Shown here one piece after another: positions 54,714 through 64,000 of a stretch of DNA of 64,000 nt; the stretch's first letter is position 1; each line of letters opens with the position of its first letter. The notes beneath the pieces are model-generated. The model was given only the letters and a program-made list of their open reading frames with translations, was not told the origin of the DNA and ran no database searches. The DNA lies in NCBI RefSeq assembly GCF_030412785.1, contig NZ_CP125295.1, forward strand, positions 4,588,001 to 4,652,000. The letters run 5' to 3'. A program made the position numbers and the translations under genes. The DNA comes from Paraburkholderia sabiae. Its GTDB lineage: Bacteria > Pseudomonadota > Gammaproteobacteria > Burkholderiales > Burkholderiaceae.

Positions 54714-55187
54714 ATGACACCTGCCGCACCCGTCTATCGATCGAGATTCGCCACCGCGATCTTCGATCTGCTCAACCCGATACCGTTCGGGCTCTTCGTG
54801 GGCACGCTCGTCTTCGACATCACCTACGCGATCACGGGCAATGTGTTCTGGGGCAAGGGCGCAGCATGGCTCGTGTCGACGGGACTGGTGTTCGCGATCA
54901 TTCCTCGTTTGATCAACCTGTGTCACGTATGGCTTCCGTCGCGCTGGCCGTCGACGCGCATCGAGAAGCTCGACTTCTGGCTGAACCTGCTGGGCATTGC
55001 CGCGGCGATCGTCAATGCGTTCGTGCATAGCCGGGATGCGTATGCGATGGTGCCGATGAACGTGGTGCTGTCGGTGATCACCGTGGTGCTGCTGGGACTC
55101 GGTCAATGCGCGCTTGCAGTTGGCAAGACGGCAACCGGCAAGACGGAAACCGGCAAGACGGGTATCAGGGAGACGGTCCGTGAATAG
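54714..55187 (+). CDS. DUF2231-like membrane protein
   Basis: A 157-residue membrane protein with four hydrophobic helices (LLNPIPFGLFVGTLVFDITYAIT, AWLVSTGLVFAIIPRLINL, LDFWLNLLGIAAAIVNAFV, MNVVLSVITVVLLGLGQCAL). The NPIPFGLF start is typical of the DUF2231 group. The C-terminal tail contains a short tandem repeat (TGKTxTGKT; about three 15-bp units around 55123-55160). The ATG at 54714 has an AGAGG site. It overlaps the dehydrogenase gene that follows by eight bases, indicating coupling. Confidence 0.75.
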   Translation: MTPAAPVYRSRFATAIFDLLNPIPFGLFVGTLVFDITYAITGNVFWGKGAAWLVSTGLVFAIIPRLINLCHVWLPSRWPSTRIEKLDFWLNLLGIAAAIVNAFVHSRDAYAMVPMNVVLSVITVVLLGLGQCALAVGKTATGKTETGKTGIRETVRE

Positions 55188-56499
55188 AATCATGATCAAG
55201 AGCGTGCTCGCGCTCGCACTCACGGCGTTGTTCGGCGGATGCAACGAGCACGCGAGTTACGACGCCGAACATCAGGCCGGCTTCAATCCGCCGTTACCTG
55301 CGGCGCGCAATTTCTTCGCACCGCCGATGCAGGTTCCGAAGTACGTCGGATGGCAGAACGGCGCGACGCCGAAGGTCGCGGACGGCCTGAAGATCGAGAA
55401 GATCGCTTCGGGACTGAAACATCCACGGCAGATTTATACGCTGCCGAATGGCGATATTCTCGTCGCCGAATCGAACAGTCCGAACGAAGAAGCCGTGACC
55501 ACGCCGAAGCAGCTGATTGCAGGCTTGATCGAAGGACGTTCGGGGAAAAAGGAAAAGGGCGCCAATCGCATCACGTTGCTGCGCAAGCGCACAGACGGCA
55601 GCGGGCAATGGGATAAGCACGTGTTCATCGAGAACCTGCATTCGCCGTTCGGCATGCAGCTGGTGGGCGACACGCTGTATGTCGCCGACACTGATGCGAT
55701 CCTGAAGTACCCCTACAAAACGGGCGAAACGAGCATATCGGCACGGGGCGTCGAAGTCGCCGATCTGCCCGACACGATCAATCATCACTGGACCAAGGCG
55801 CTGCTCGCGAGTCCGGATGGCAAGAAGCTGTATGTCGGTGTGGGCTCGAACAGCAATGTGGGCGAAAACGGTCTGGACGTCGAATATCGCCGCGCGGACG
55901 TGCTGGAAGTCGATGTCGCGACGGGCGGCAGCCGCATCTACGCGGCGGGGATTCGTAACCCGACGGGGCTGCAATGGGAGCCGAAAACAGGACAGCTATG
56001 GGCGATCGCCAATGAGCGCGACGAAATCGGCGCGGATCTCGTTCCCGATTATCTGACGTCGGTGAAGGAGAACGCTTTCTACGGCTGGCCGTATAGCTAT
56101 TACGGCCAGCACGTCGATCAGCGCGTCAAGCCGCAGCGCCCGGATCTCGTCGCCAAGGCAATCAGTCCGGACTATGCAATCGGTTCACACGTCGCACCGC
56201 TTGGCCTGATGTTCTACACGGGCAGTAATCTGCCCGCGCAATATCGCGGCGGCGCGTTCATCGGCGAGCACGGCAGCTGGGACCGTTCGCCGCTGAGCGG
56301 TTATGCCGTTGCCTACGTCGCGTTCGAAAACGGCAAACCCGTCGGCGCGCCGAAGCCGGTCGTCACCGGTTTTGCATCGAACGACCAGAAGGAACTGTAT
56401 GGCGCGCCCGTCGGTGTGGGAGAGGACAAGGACGGCGCGCTGATCATCGCCGACGACGTCGGCAACGCAATCTGGCGCGTGACTGGCGCGGGCGGGTAG
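55180..56499 (+). CDS. PQQ-dependent sugar (sorbosone-type) dehydrogenase, lipoprotein
   Basis: A 439-residue beta-propeller protein of the L-sorbosone dehydrogenase/PQQ-dependent glucose dehydrogenase-like family. It has a lipoprotein signal (LALTALFGGC), then repeated blades with LPNGDILVAE, LHSPFGMQLVGDTLYVADTDAILKYPY, GIRNPTGLQWEP and FIGEHGSWDRSPLSGY. The start is GTG at 55180 with a GGGAG site, overlapping the DUF2231-like gene; ATG at 55192 is an alternative. Likely a periplasmic sugar oxidase feeding the respiratory chain. Substrate unknown. Confidence 0.85.
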   Translation: MNRIMIKSVLALALTALFGGCNEHASYDAEHQAGFNPPLPAARNFFAPPMQVPKYVGWQNGATPKVADGLKIEKIASGLKHPRQIYTLPNGDILVAESNSPNEEAVTTPKQLIAGLIEGRSGKKEKGANRITLLRKRTDGSGQWDKHVFIENLHSPFGMQLVGDTLYVADTDAILKYPYKTGETSISARGVEVADLPDTINHHWTKALLASPDGKKLYVGVGSNSNVGENGLDVEYRRADVLEVDVATGGSRIYAAGIRNPTGLQWEPKTGQLWAIANERDEIGADLVPDYLTSVKENAFYGWPYSYYGQHVDQRVKPQRPDLVAKAISPDYAIGSHVAPLGLMFYTGSNLPAQYRGGAFIGEHGSWDRSPLSGYAVAYVAFENGKPVGAPKPVVTGFASNDQKELYGAPVGVGEDKDGALIIADDVGNAIWRVTGAGG

Positions 56500-56610
56500 A
56501 GATGACGGCCGTTGCGACGGGCGGCGCGGGCCGGGACAAATGAGGAATTACGTTTGCTCATATTCCTCTACCTGCTATCAACACCGATCAACACACACAA
56601 GAGCCATCAC

Positions 56611-57153
56611 GTGACGAAATCTGCCAAGAGAGTCCATGTTCGCCGCGAAGACCCCTGCACGGACGACGCACAACTTTTACTCGACGAGTGCACCGCGACA
56701 CTCGCTCTCTTTTCGGGCGATGGAGGCCAGGCGAGATTCAAGCTGGAAGAAGTCTGCTCGGCGCGCGGCGCATTCGTCGTGGCGCGAACGAACAAGGGCG
56801 CACCGCTTGGCTGCGGCGCGTTCCGGCGCTTCGACTACGGCGTTGCCGAGTTGATGCGGATCTACTGCAGACCCGACAGCGGCGACACCGGGCAGGCGAT
56901 ATTGAACATGCTGGAAACCGAGGCCGTCACCGCCGGGTATCGGACGCTGATTGCGCAGGCGAACGAGTTGAACCGGCGAGCCGTCGCGTTCTACGAGCGT
57001 CATGGCTTCGAACGTATCGAACCGGCCGGCGCGTCGATTCATCGGGGGGACGTGTTGTGCTTTGCGAGACATATGGCCTCGCACCCCGCCGACGATGCAA
57101 CGGACGGCAAGCATGCGGACACTGGCTCGACGGGACACGGCGAGCGCCATTGA
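56611..57153 (+). CDS. GNAT family N-acetyltransferase
   Basis: About 180 residues. GNAT features are ELMRIYCRPDSGDTGQAILNMLETEA (motif A region) and LNRRAVAFYERHGFERIEPAG (motif B). GTG at 56611 is chosen from the conserved body; the ribosome-binding site is weak. Its 3' end overlaps, on the opposite strand, a remnant of a P-loop regulator (57136-57218), so its C-terminal tail (about residues 155-180) may be a junction product and not native. Confidence 0.75.
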   Translation: MTKSAKRVHVRREDPCTDDAQLLLDECTATLALFSGDGGQARFKLEEVCSARGAFVVARTNKGAPLGCGAFRRFDYGVAELMRIYCRPDSGDTGQAILNMLETEAVTAGYRTLIAQANELNRRAVAFYERHGFERIEPAGASIHRGDVLCFARHMASHPADDATDGKHADTGSTGHGERH

Positions 57154-57218
57154 AGCGCATGCTCGATCGCAAGACACGTCTTGCCGACGCCGCCCGGCCC
57201 GGTCAGCGTGACCACGCG
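57136..57218 (-). pseudogene. P-loop fragment of a STAND-type (LuxR/AfsR-like) regulator
   Basis: Read on the minus strand the sequence gives RVVTLTGPGGVGKTCLAIEHALQW. This is a very good match to the Walker A region of STAND ATPase regulators, which typically begin RLVTLTGPGGVGKTRLA. No gene of that type continues on either side, so this is a remnant of about 27 codons. It abuts the histidine-kinase remnant on the other strand. Confidence 0.55.
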
Positions 57219-57219
57219 G

Positions 57220-57630
57220 CTTAGCGATCTGCGCACGCCGCTGACGGAACTGCGTGCGCGGCTCGAAGTGCTGATTCTCGGGCTTCGCAAGATGGGCGAT
57301 GAAGATACGTGGATCGCGTGATCGGCATTTTCAATGATCGACAACGCGCTCGAGTATGCGCAGGAAAACGGCGAGGTCGCTGTGTCGCTGTGCGAGCGCG
57401 AAGAACGCGTCGACATCACGGTTTCCGACGACGGACCGGGCATCCCTGCCGGCGAACGGACCAAGGTGACGGAGCGCTTCTATCGCGGCGACCGAAGCCG
57501 CGGCACGCCCGGCGTTGGCTTCGGTCTTGCGCTCGTGAAGGCGGTGGCCACGCTGCGCCAGGGCTCGCTCGATTTCGCAGACAACGAGCCGGGATTGGCC
57601 GCGACGATGACGATCCGGCGCACGACGTGA
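57220..57630 (+). pseudogene. Histidine kinase remnant (dimerisation helix and HATPase pieces)
   Basis: The first piece reads LSDLRTPLTELRARLEVL, the end of an H-box helix (normally SHELRTPL), and stops at 57316-57318. A second piece in another frame from about 57334 reads MIDNALEYAQENGEVAV (N box), VSDDGPGIP (G1) and GVGFGLALVKAVATL (G2), ending at 57630. About 60-70 residues expected between H-box helix and N box are missing, and no sensor region is present. It is a decayed kinase. Confidence 0.7.
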
Positions 57631-57642
57631 AGCGTTATCGGC

Positions 57643-58260
57643 TTAATCGAACGAACCCGTGCGCACGGCGCCGTTGCGCAGATAGCGCGCAATCAGCACG
57701 CCGCCTGGCGTGGCGACCGAATGCGCCAGCGTGAACGCCGAGGCGAGCGCATCGTCGCCGAAGAGACGTTTGCCGCGTCCTAGCATCACAGGGTAGGTCA
57801 GTAGCCGAAGCTCGTCGACGAGACCTGCCGCGAGCAGCTGACGCACCATGTTGCCGCTGCCGAACGTCAGCAGACCGGCGCCGTCCTGACGCAGTAGCGC
57901 GCGTACGGCATCGGCGAGATCGCCTTCGAGCGCATGGCTGCTCTGCCATCCGAGCGTGCCGGGTCGATGTGTGGCCACGTGCTTCGGCACGCTGTTGAAC
58001 CGGTCCGCGATCGCGCGGCTGCCTGATCCCGCCGGTACGTGAGGCCAGTACGACGCAAAGATGTCGTACGTGCAGCGCCCTAGCAGCAACTCGAAGGGCT
58101 GCGAAAGCATGTCCTGCAGATTGTCGCCGATGGCTTCGTCGGCATAGGGAACGATCCAGCCGCCCAGACTGAATCCGCCGCCTGTATCTTCGTCGGGCCC
58201 GCCGGGCGCCTGAATCACGCCATCGAGACTGCTGAAAACGGAAACGGTGAGCTTGCGCAT
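57643..58260 (-). CDS. Dihydrofolate reductase family protein (RibD C-terminal-like)
   Basis: A 205-residue protein of the RibD_C/DHFR-like fold: MRKLTVSVFSSLDGVIQAPGGPDED, the LLLGRCTYDIFASYW motif, LLTFGSGNMVRQLLAAGLVDELRLLTYPVMLGRGKRLF and a final GVLIARYLR. Such proteins are common small NADPH-binding reductase-like proteins of unknown substrate, distinct from true DHFR. The ATG at 58260 has a GGAGGA site. It is downstream of glgP on the same strand. Confidence 0.85.
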   Translation of the reverse strand: MRKLTVSVFSSLDGVIQAPGGPDEDTGGGFSLGGWIVPYADEAIGDNLQDMLSQPFELLLGRCTYDIFASYWPHVPAGSGSRAIADRFNSVPKHVATHRPGTLGWQSSHALEGDLADAVRALLRQDGAGLLTFGSGNMVRQLLAAGLVDELRLLTYPVMLGRGKRLFGDDALASAFTLAHSVATPGGVLIARYLRNGAVRTGSFD

Positions 58261-58334
58261 GTGTCCTCCAGGTCTATGAACGCGTTCTGTCCATAGATAC
58301 GACGAACGACGCGCATCCAGATCGACAGAACCCG

Positions 58335-60827
<2,493 letters not shown>

Positions 60828-60922
60828 GAGCGGCCCCTGTCTTTGCGCAGACTCTCGACGATGATCCAGTTGTGTGTCGATGGGTTGACAGTGCCGTGAA
60901 CCTCGCGAAGTTTTTCGGCAGC

Positions 60923-61852
60923 TTATGCCGTCACGCCCGGCCCCACCGAAAACACCGACAGCCGCTGCTGGATCCATCTGAGCAATTCCAGCGGCCCCGG
61001 CGTAAGCGCGCGGCTCGACTTCACCAGCAGCCGCGCCTGCGTGCCCTGAAACAGCGGGTGATCGACGGGTACGGTGGTCAGTTCGCCGCTCGCCACTTCG
61101 CGCCGCGCCGCGAACTCGCCGATCAGCGTGACGAAGTTTTCGGTCGCGACCATACGCTTGAGCACGGCCAGCGAATTGGTCGTCATTGCGGGCTCGATCT
61201 GCATGCCCTCGGCGATTTCGAGCATCTTCACTGCATGCCCGATGCCGAACGTCTGCGGCATCAGCGCGAGCGGAAAGGCGCGCAGATCGTCGATCGTGGC
61301 CGGCCGTTTCTTCTGCGCGAGGGGATGCTCGCGGCGCAGCAAGAGCACCGCGCGCTGGATCGAACTCGCGAGACAGCGGATGCGCGGATGCGGCGGCGGA
61401 TTGTAGGCAAGCCCGATATGCGCGCGATTGCCCGCGATTTCTTCGACGATGCCGTCGCGCGCCAGCATGCTCATTTCGATGCTCAGCGCAGGGTACTTCG
61501 CGCAAAACGGCGCGAGCACGTCTTCCGTCAAGGTATCGATGAACCCCTCGCTGACGGCAAGCTGCACGCGGCCATGCCGCAGGCCGCGAAATGCGAGCAG
61601 CTGATCTTCGAGCTTTTCCTGCTGCGACTGGCAGCCTTCCCAGAACTCGAGCAGATGCGCGGCGGGCTCCGTCGGTTTGACGCCTTTCGCGCCGCGCTCG
61701 AACAGCGCGACGCCGAGTTCGTCTTCGAGCAGACGGATCTGCCGCGTGATGACGGAAGGGGACGTGTTCATGTCGTCGGCGGCGCCGCGGATCGAGCCGT
61801 GCGTGAGGACGGCATGGAAATATCTCAGGCGCTGGTGATTGATTGTTCGCAT
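60923..61852 (-). CDS. LysR family transcriptional regulator
   Basis: A 309-residue LysR regulator with the N-terminal helix-turn-helix [54 protein letters not shown] and a C-terminal effector domain. The ATG at 61852 fits the family start. It lies upstream of glgP on the same strand, with 95 bp between, and may regulate it or neighbouring genes. The inducer is unknown. Confidence 0.88.
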   Translation of the reverse strand: MRTINHQRLRYFHAVLTHGSIRGAADDMNTSPSVITRQIRLLEDELGVALFERGAKGVKPTEPAAHLLEFWEGCQSQQEKLEDQLLAFRGLRHGRVQLAVSEGFIDTLTEDVLAPFCAKYPALSIEMSMLARDGIVEEIAGNRAHIGLAYNPPPHPRIRCLASSIQRAVLLLRREHPLAQKKRPATIDDLRAFPLALMPQTFGIGHAVKMLEIAEGMQIEPAMTTNSLAVLKRMVATENFVTLIGEFAARREVASGELTTVPVDHPLFQGTQARLLVKSSRALTPGPLELLRWIQQRLSVFSVGPGVTA

Positions 61853-62158
61853 CGTTTTCAGACCTATGAAATCTCGACTGTTGACCAGAAGGCAACGGTG
61901 GGTGCGCACAGTTGCTGTTGTGTTGCCCACGCGTTCCTGCCACCATGCGCGGCACATGAACCGCGACCTTGGAGGCTGCAAGGCAACCATCGTTGAGGTT
62001 CATTTGAGCAGCCGGATGTATCTGCCGCGTGTCTGGAACGGTTTCGCGTGCAACGTTATGTATCGCCGTGCAAGCGCGCGATACATGCGCATACAGACGC
62101 GCCGTCAGCGGGAAAGCAGGCTGAGTGTTTCGCCGTAGCCGTAGTCGTAGAACATGTC
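61853..62158. other. Intergenic region, no gene seen
   Basis: About 306 bp between the divergent LysR and response-regulator genes. Apart from the inverted repeat at 62058-62086 I see no gene, RNA or strong promoter in it. Confidence 0.6.
62058..62086. promoter_or_regulatory. Inverted repeat upstream of the response-regulator gene
   Basis: ATGTATCGC, an 11-base gap, then GCGATACAT: perfect 9-bp arms, about 70 bp before the response-regulator start. It could be a regulator-binding site for the OmpR-type or LysR-type protein either side. Confidence 0.45.
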
Positions 62159-62928
62159 ATGAAGAAGCTCGAACACGTCCTGATCGTCGACGACGATCGT
62201 GAGATCCGCGAACTCGTTGCCATCTATCTGGAACGCAACGGCATGCGGGTTTCGCATGCGGGCAACGCGCGCGAGATGCGCGCCGCGCTCGTACTCGACC
62301 GGCCCGATCTCATCGTCCTCGACGTGAGATTGCCGGACACGGATGGCCTCGCGCTGTGCCGCGAATTGCGCGCGGCGACTTTCACGCGATACCCATCGTG
62401 ATGCTGTCCGCGCGCGACGAAGAAGCGGACCGGATTCTCGGGCTCGAAATGGGCGCCGACGATTATCTGTCGAAGCCGTTTGCGATCCGCGAACTACTGG
62501 CGCGCATCCGCGCCGTCTTGCGCCGCACGAACATGCTGCCGCCCGGCATGCAGATCGCGGAATCGGCGTCGATACTGCGCTTCGGCGAATGGCGGCTCGA
62601 CACGGGCGCGCGCCATCTTATCGATGCGGACGGCACGATCGTCGCGCTGAGCGGCGCCGAGTACCGGCTGCTGCGGGTGTTTCTCGATCACCCGAACCGT
62701 GTGCTCACGCGCGACCAGTTGCTCAACATGACGCAGGGGCGTCACGCCGATCTGCTCGACCGTTCGATCGATCTGCTCGTGAGCCGCGTGCGTCAGAGGT
62801 TGCAGGACGGTGTGCGCGACGGGCGATACATCAAGACGCTGCGTAACGAGGGTTATCTGTTTTCGGCTGCGGTGACGGTTGCTGATAACCATGTTTCGCA
62901 TGCGGCTGTGGCGGCGTGTTTTGCCTAG
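62159..62928 (+). pseudogene. OmpR-family response regulator gene, frameshifted in the receiver domain
   Basis: The first frame (62159-62401) encodes an intact receiver start: HVLIVDDDREIRELV with the acidic pair, and phospho-acceptor Asp55 in LIVLDVRLPDTDG. After about LCRELRAAT the reading fails and stops. The normal continuation (HAIPIVMLSARDEEADRILGLEMGADDYLSKPF with the conserved Lys, then an OmpR winged helix ending RYIKTLRNEGYLFSAAV) is in another frame to 62928. A single-base change near 62370-62395 explains this. No sensor kinase is adjacent. Either a pseudogene or a sequence error. Confidence 0.75.
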
Positions 62929-62941
62929 CGGGTTGTGAATA

Positions 62942-62962
62942 ACGGGCGCCCTACGCGCCCGT
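62942..62962. terminator. Hairpin between the response-regulator and immunity genes
   Basis: An 8-bp perfect stem (acgggcgc / gcgcccgt, 5-nt loop) lies between these converging genes. There is no T-tract, so termination is only possible. Confidence 0.4.
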
Positions 62963-62990
62963 GCGGGTATGTCCACAAACGTGCAGAGCG

Positions 62991-63455
62991 TTATTCAAAA
63001 TCGCGCGTATCGTCGACCTTCACGATCTTCCATGCGTCGCCCTGCTTGCGCAGGAAGACGATCACATTGATCTTGTCCTTTGATCCGAACGTAACAGGAA
63101 CGATCGTCACGTCACCCAGGGAAACGGGATTCGTGGCAACGATATTCGACAGCCAGTCACGTTCGTCGTAGTCCTGAACCTTGGTGAAGTAGTCGCTGCC
63201 ACCCGGTAGCCGATTGTGGCGATATGCAGTTCTCAGGCGATCTACCGTTTGCTTGTTCACGTAGCCGTAAATGGCCTTGTCGAGTAGCGGGAACGCTGCA
63301 CCGGACTGCTTTCCGATGTACCACGAATAGAAAGCTTTTACGTCCGATGTCGCGTCGTGGGCCTGGGCGAACGCGTTGGAATGACAAAAGATGCTGGTTA
63401 TGACTGCGAGGGCCAGCGCAAAGGGCATTAGAAGTTTACGCACATCAAGCCTCAC
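62991..63455 (-). CDS. Secreted DUF3828-like protein, probable immunity partner of the amidase
   Basis: A 154-residue protein with a signal peptide (LLMPFALALAVITSIFCHSNAFAQ) and a mature domain resembling the DUF3828/NTF2-like group (DVKAFYSWYIGKQSG, then VTIVPVTFGSKDKINVIVFLRKQGDAWKIVKVDDTRDF). The start is GTG at 63455, overlapping the amidase stop (GTGA). Periplasmic location and tight coupling downstream of a putative peptidoglycan amidase match the layout of type VI amidase immunity proteins. Binding to the neighbour is inferred. Confidence 0.75.
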   Translation of the reverse strand: MRLDVRKLLMPFALALAVITSIFCHSNAFAQAHDATSDVKAFYSWYIGKQSGAAFPLLDKAIYGYVNKQTVDRLRTAYRHNRLPGGSDYFTKVQDYDERDWLSNIVATNPVSLGDVTIVPVTFGSKDKINVIVFLRKQGDAWKIVKVDDTRDFE

Positions 63456-63823
63456 GGGTGCCGATAGATACGGTACGACGGTCGCTGGGTCCGGTAGGCC
63501 GGGCCTGGATAAAAGCCGTCCGCGCCGCCATGCTGCCTGAAGTCAGAAATCCAGCGAGTTCCATCGTAAATCGCCATGTGTCCATCAGGATGCCCCGGAA
63601 TCGACTGGATAACCGCAACATCACCTCGTTGAGCAATGCCGGTTGCCTGAGCGAATCCCGCTGCCTGGAGGATCGGTCCATAATCCTTTGCCGAATGGGT
63701 GGTCGTGAGGGTAACACCACCGCGCGCAATCGCCGTGCGCACGTACCGTGCGCAGTTCCCGGTACTGTGTCGGTGCGCATGACTGTCGGCGTAATGCGTG
63801 GCGGCCAGCTTATCAAATGGCAT
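63452..63823 (-). CDS. Putative peptidoglycan amidase (NlpC/P60- or CHAP-like), type VI effector candidate
   Basis: A 123-residue protein without a signal peptide. The papain-like catalytic core is visible: Cys24 in STGNCARYVRTAIARGG, His82 in GHMAIYDG within RGDVAVIQSIPGHPDGHM, and Asp94 in RWISDF. This size and motif set fit small cell-wall peptidases delivered by type VI systems (Tae-type). The ATG at 63823 has a GGAG site. It overlaps a downstream signal-peptide-bearing gene. No VgrG, PAAR or Hcp gene is seen, but only 177 bp remain upstream. Confidence 0.75.
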   Translation of the reverse strand: MPFDKLAATHYADSHAHRHSTGNCARYVRTAIARGGVTLTTTHSAKDYGPILQAAGFAQATGIAQRGDVAVIQSIPGHPDGHMAIYDGTRWISDFRQHGGADGFYPGPAYRTQRPSYRIYRHP

Positions 63824-64000
63824 TATTTGGACTCCATATCAGATAGGAGAAAAGATGCTAACCGCGACGAGCGAATAAAAGTGTCGAAAAATGTCAAGCT
63901 TGCTTCGTCTCGTCCAACATGCATCACGACATTTCTTGACATCTGCTAATGGCGGCCACCGGTAGGATTGCCGTTCCTTCACAGCGGGAAACCGGGCATG

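Noticed and set aside
55123..55160. Possible microsatellite or phase-variable tract at the end of the DUF2231-like gene
   Set aside because: It has only about three imperfect 15-bp units that stay in frame, so length changes would merely add or remove five residues.

Overview
The window is a high-GC, gene-dense chromosomal segment that looks like Burkholderiaceae, most likely Paraburkholderia or Caballeronia. That placement rests on gene content (RdgC, a PhnW/PhnY/PhnA aminoethylphosphonate pathway, a YdeP/MocR pair, PqiABC, an MXKDX-repeat peptide, many LysR, MarR, TetR and GntR regulators) and on codon usage. It is an inference, since no rRNA or marker gene is present. No tRNA, rRNA, CRISPR array, prophage or transposase gene is visible.

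Layout. 0-6.8 kb: the 3' part of a glycine-betaine-type binding protein, rdgC, and a 3.9-kb block (small membrane protein, amino-acid binding protein, secreted protein, LysR/NmrA pair). Two oppositely oriented copies of a large palindromic repeat bracket this block. 6.8-17 kb: a YdeP-type molybdopterin oxidoreductase divergent from a MocR regulator, then FUSC, LysE and GNAT genes, an Old Yellow Enzyme with an ArsR-type regulator, and an MFS/isochorismatase-like pair. 17-23 kb: Pit phosphate transporter, ABC exporter, a frameshifted HrpK-like type III secretion-associated gene, alanine dehydrogenase. 23-32 kb: the aminoethylphosphonate locus. PhnW makes phosphonoacetaldehyde, PhnY oxidises it to phosphonoacetate, and PhnA releases acetate and phosphate. 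An ABC importer supplies the substrate, and a GntR regulator has matching operator-like sites at its own promoter and at overlapping divergent phnA/phnS promoters. 32-39.5 kb: NmrA/TetR genes and a SigF/NrsF module next to a cytochrome b, an MsrP-like molybdoenzyme and a methionine-rich peptide. Two divergent promoters there match GTAACC-N16-CGAA exactly. This resembles the hypochlorite/methionine-repair system described in Azospira. 39.5-54.3 kb: regulators, a ClC antiporter, a cysteine hydrolase, a SulP transporter with a cyclic-nucleotide-binding domain divergent from a multidomain nucleotide cyclase, a ParB-like protein, a diguanylate cyclase and the pqiABC operon. 54.3-64 kb: small lipoprotein, DUF2231-like and sorbosone-dehydrogenase-like genes, remnants of a histidine kinase and a P-loop regulator, a glycogen phosphorylase with an in-frame amber codon, a LysR gene, a frameshifted OmpR-type response regulator, and an amidase/immunity gene pair of type VI effector character.

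Most striking: (1) the SigF/NrsF methionine-repair cluster with its paired promoters; (2) the palindromic elements, which sit only where genes converge and whose flanking genes show depressed third-position GC; (3) the overlapping phn promoters sharing one operator; (4) the predicted peptidoglycan amidase and immunity pair; (5) several broken genes (glgP, the HrpK-like gene, the response regulator, the kinase remnant). All positions and translations were read by eye. Family assignments rest on recalled motifs and lengths, not on database searches.
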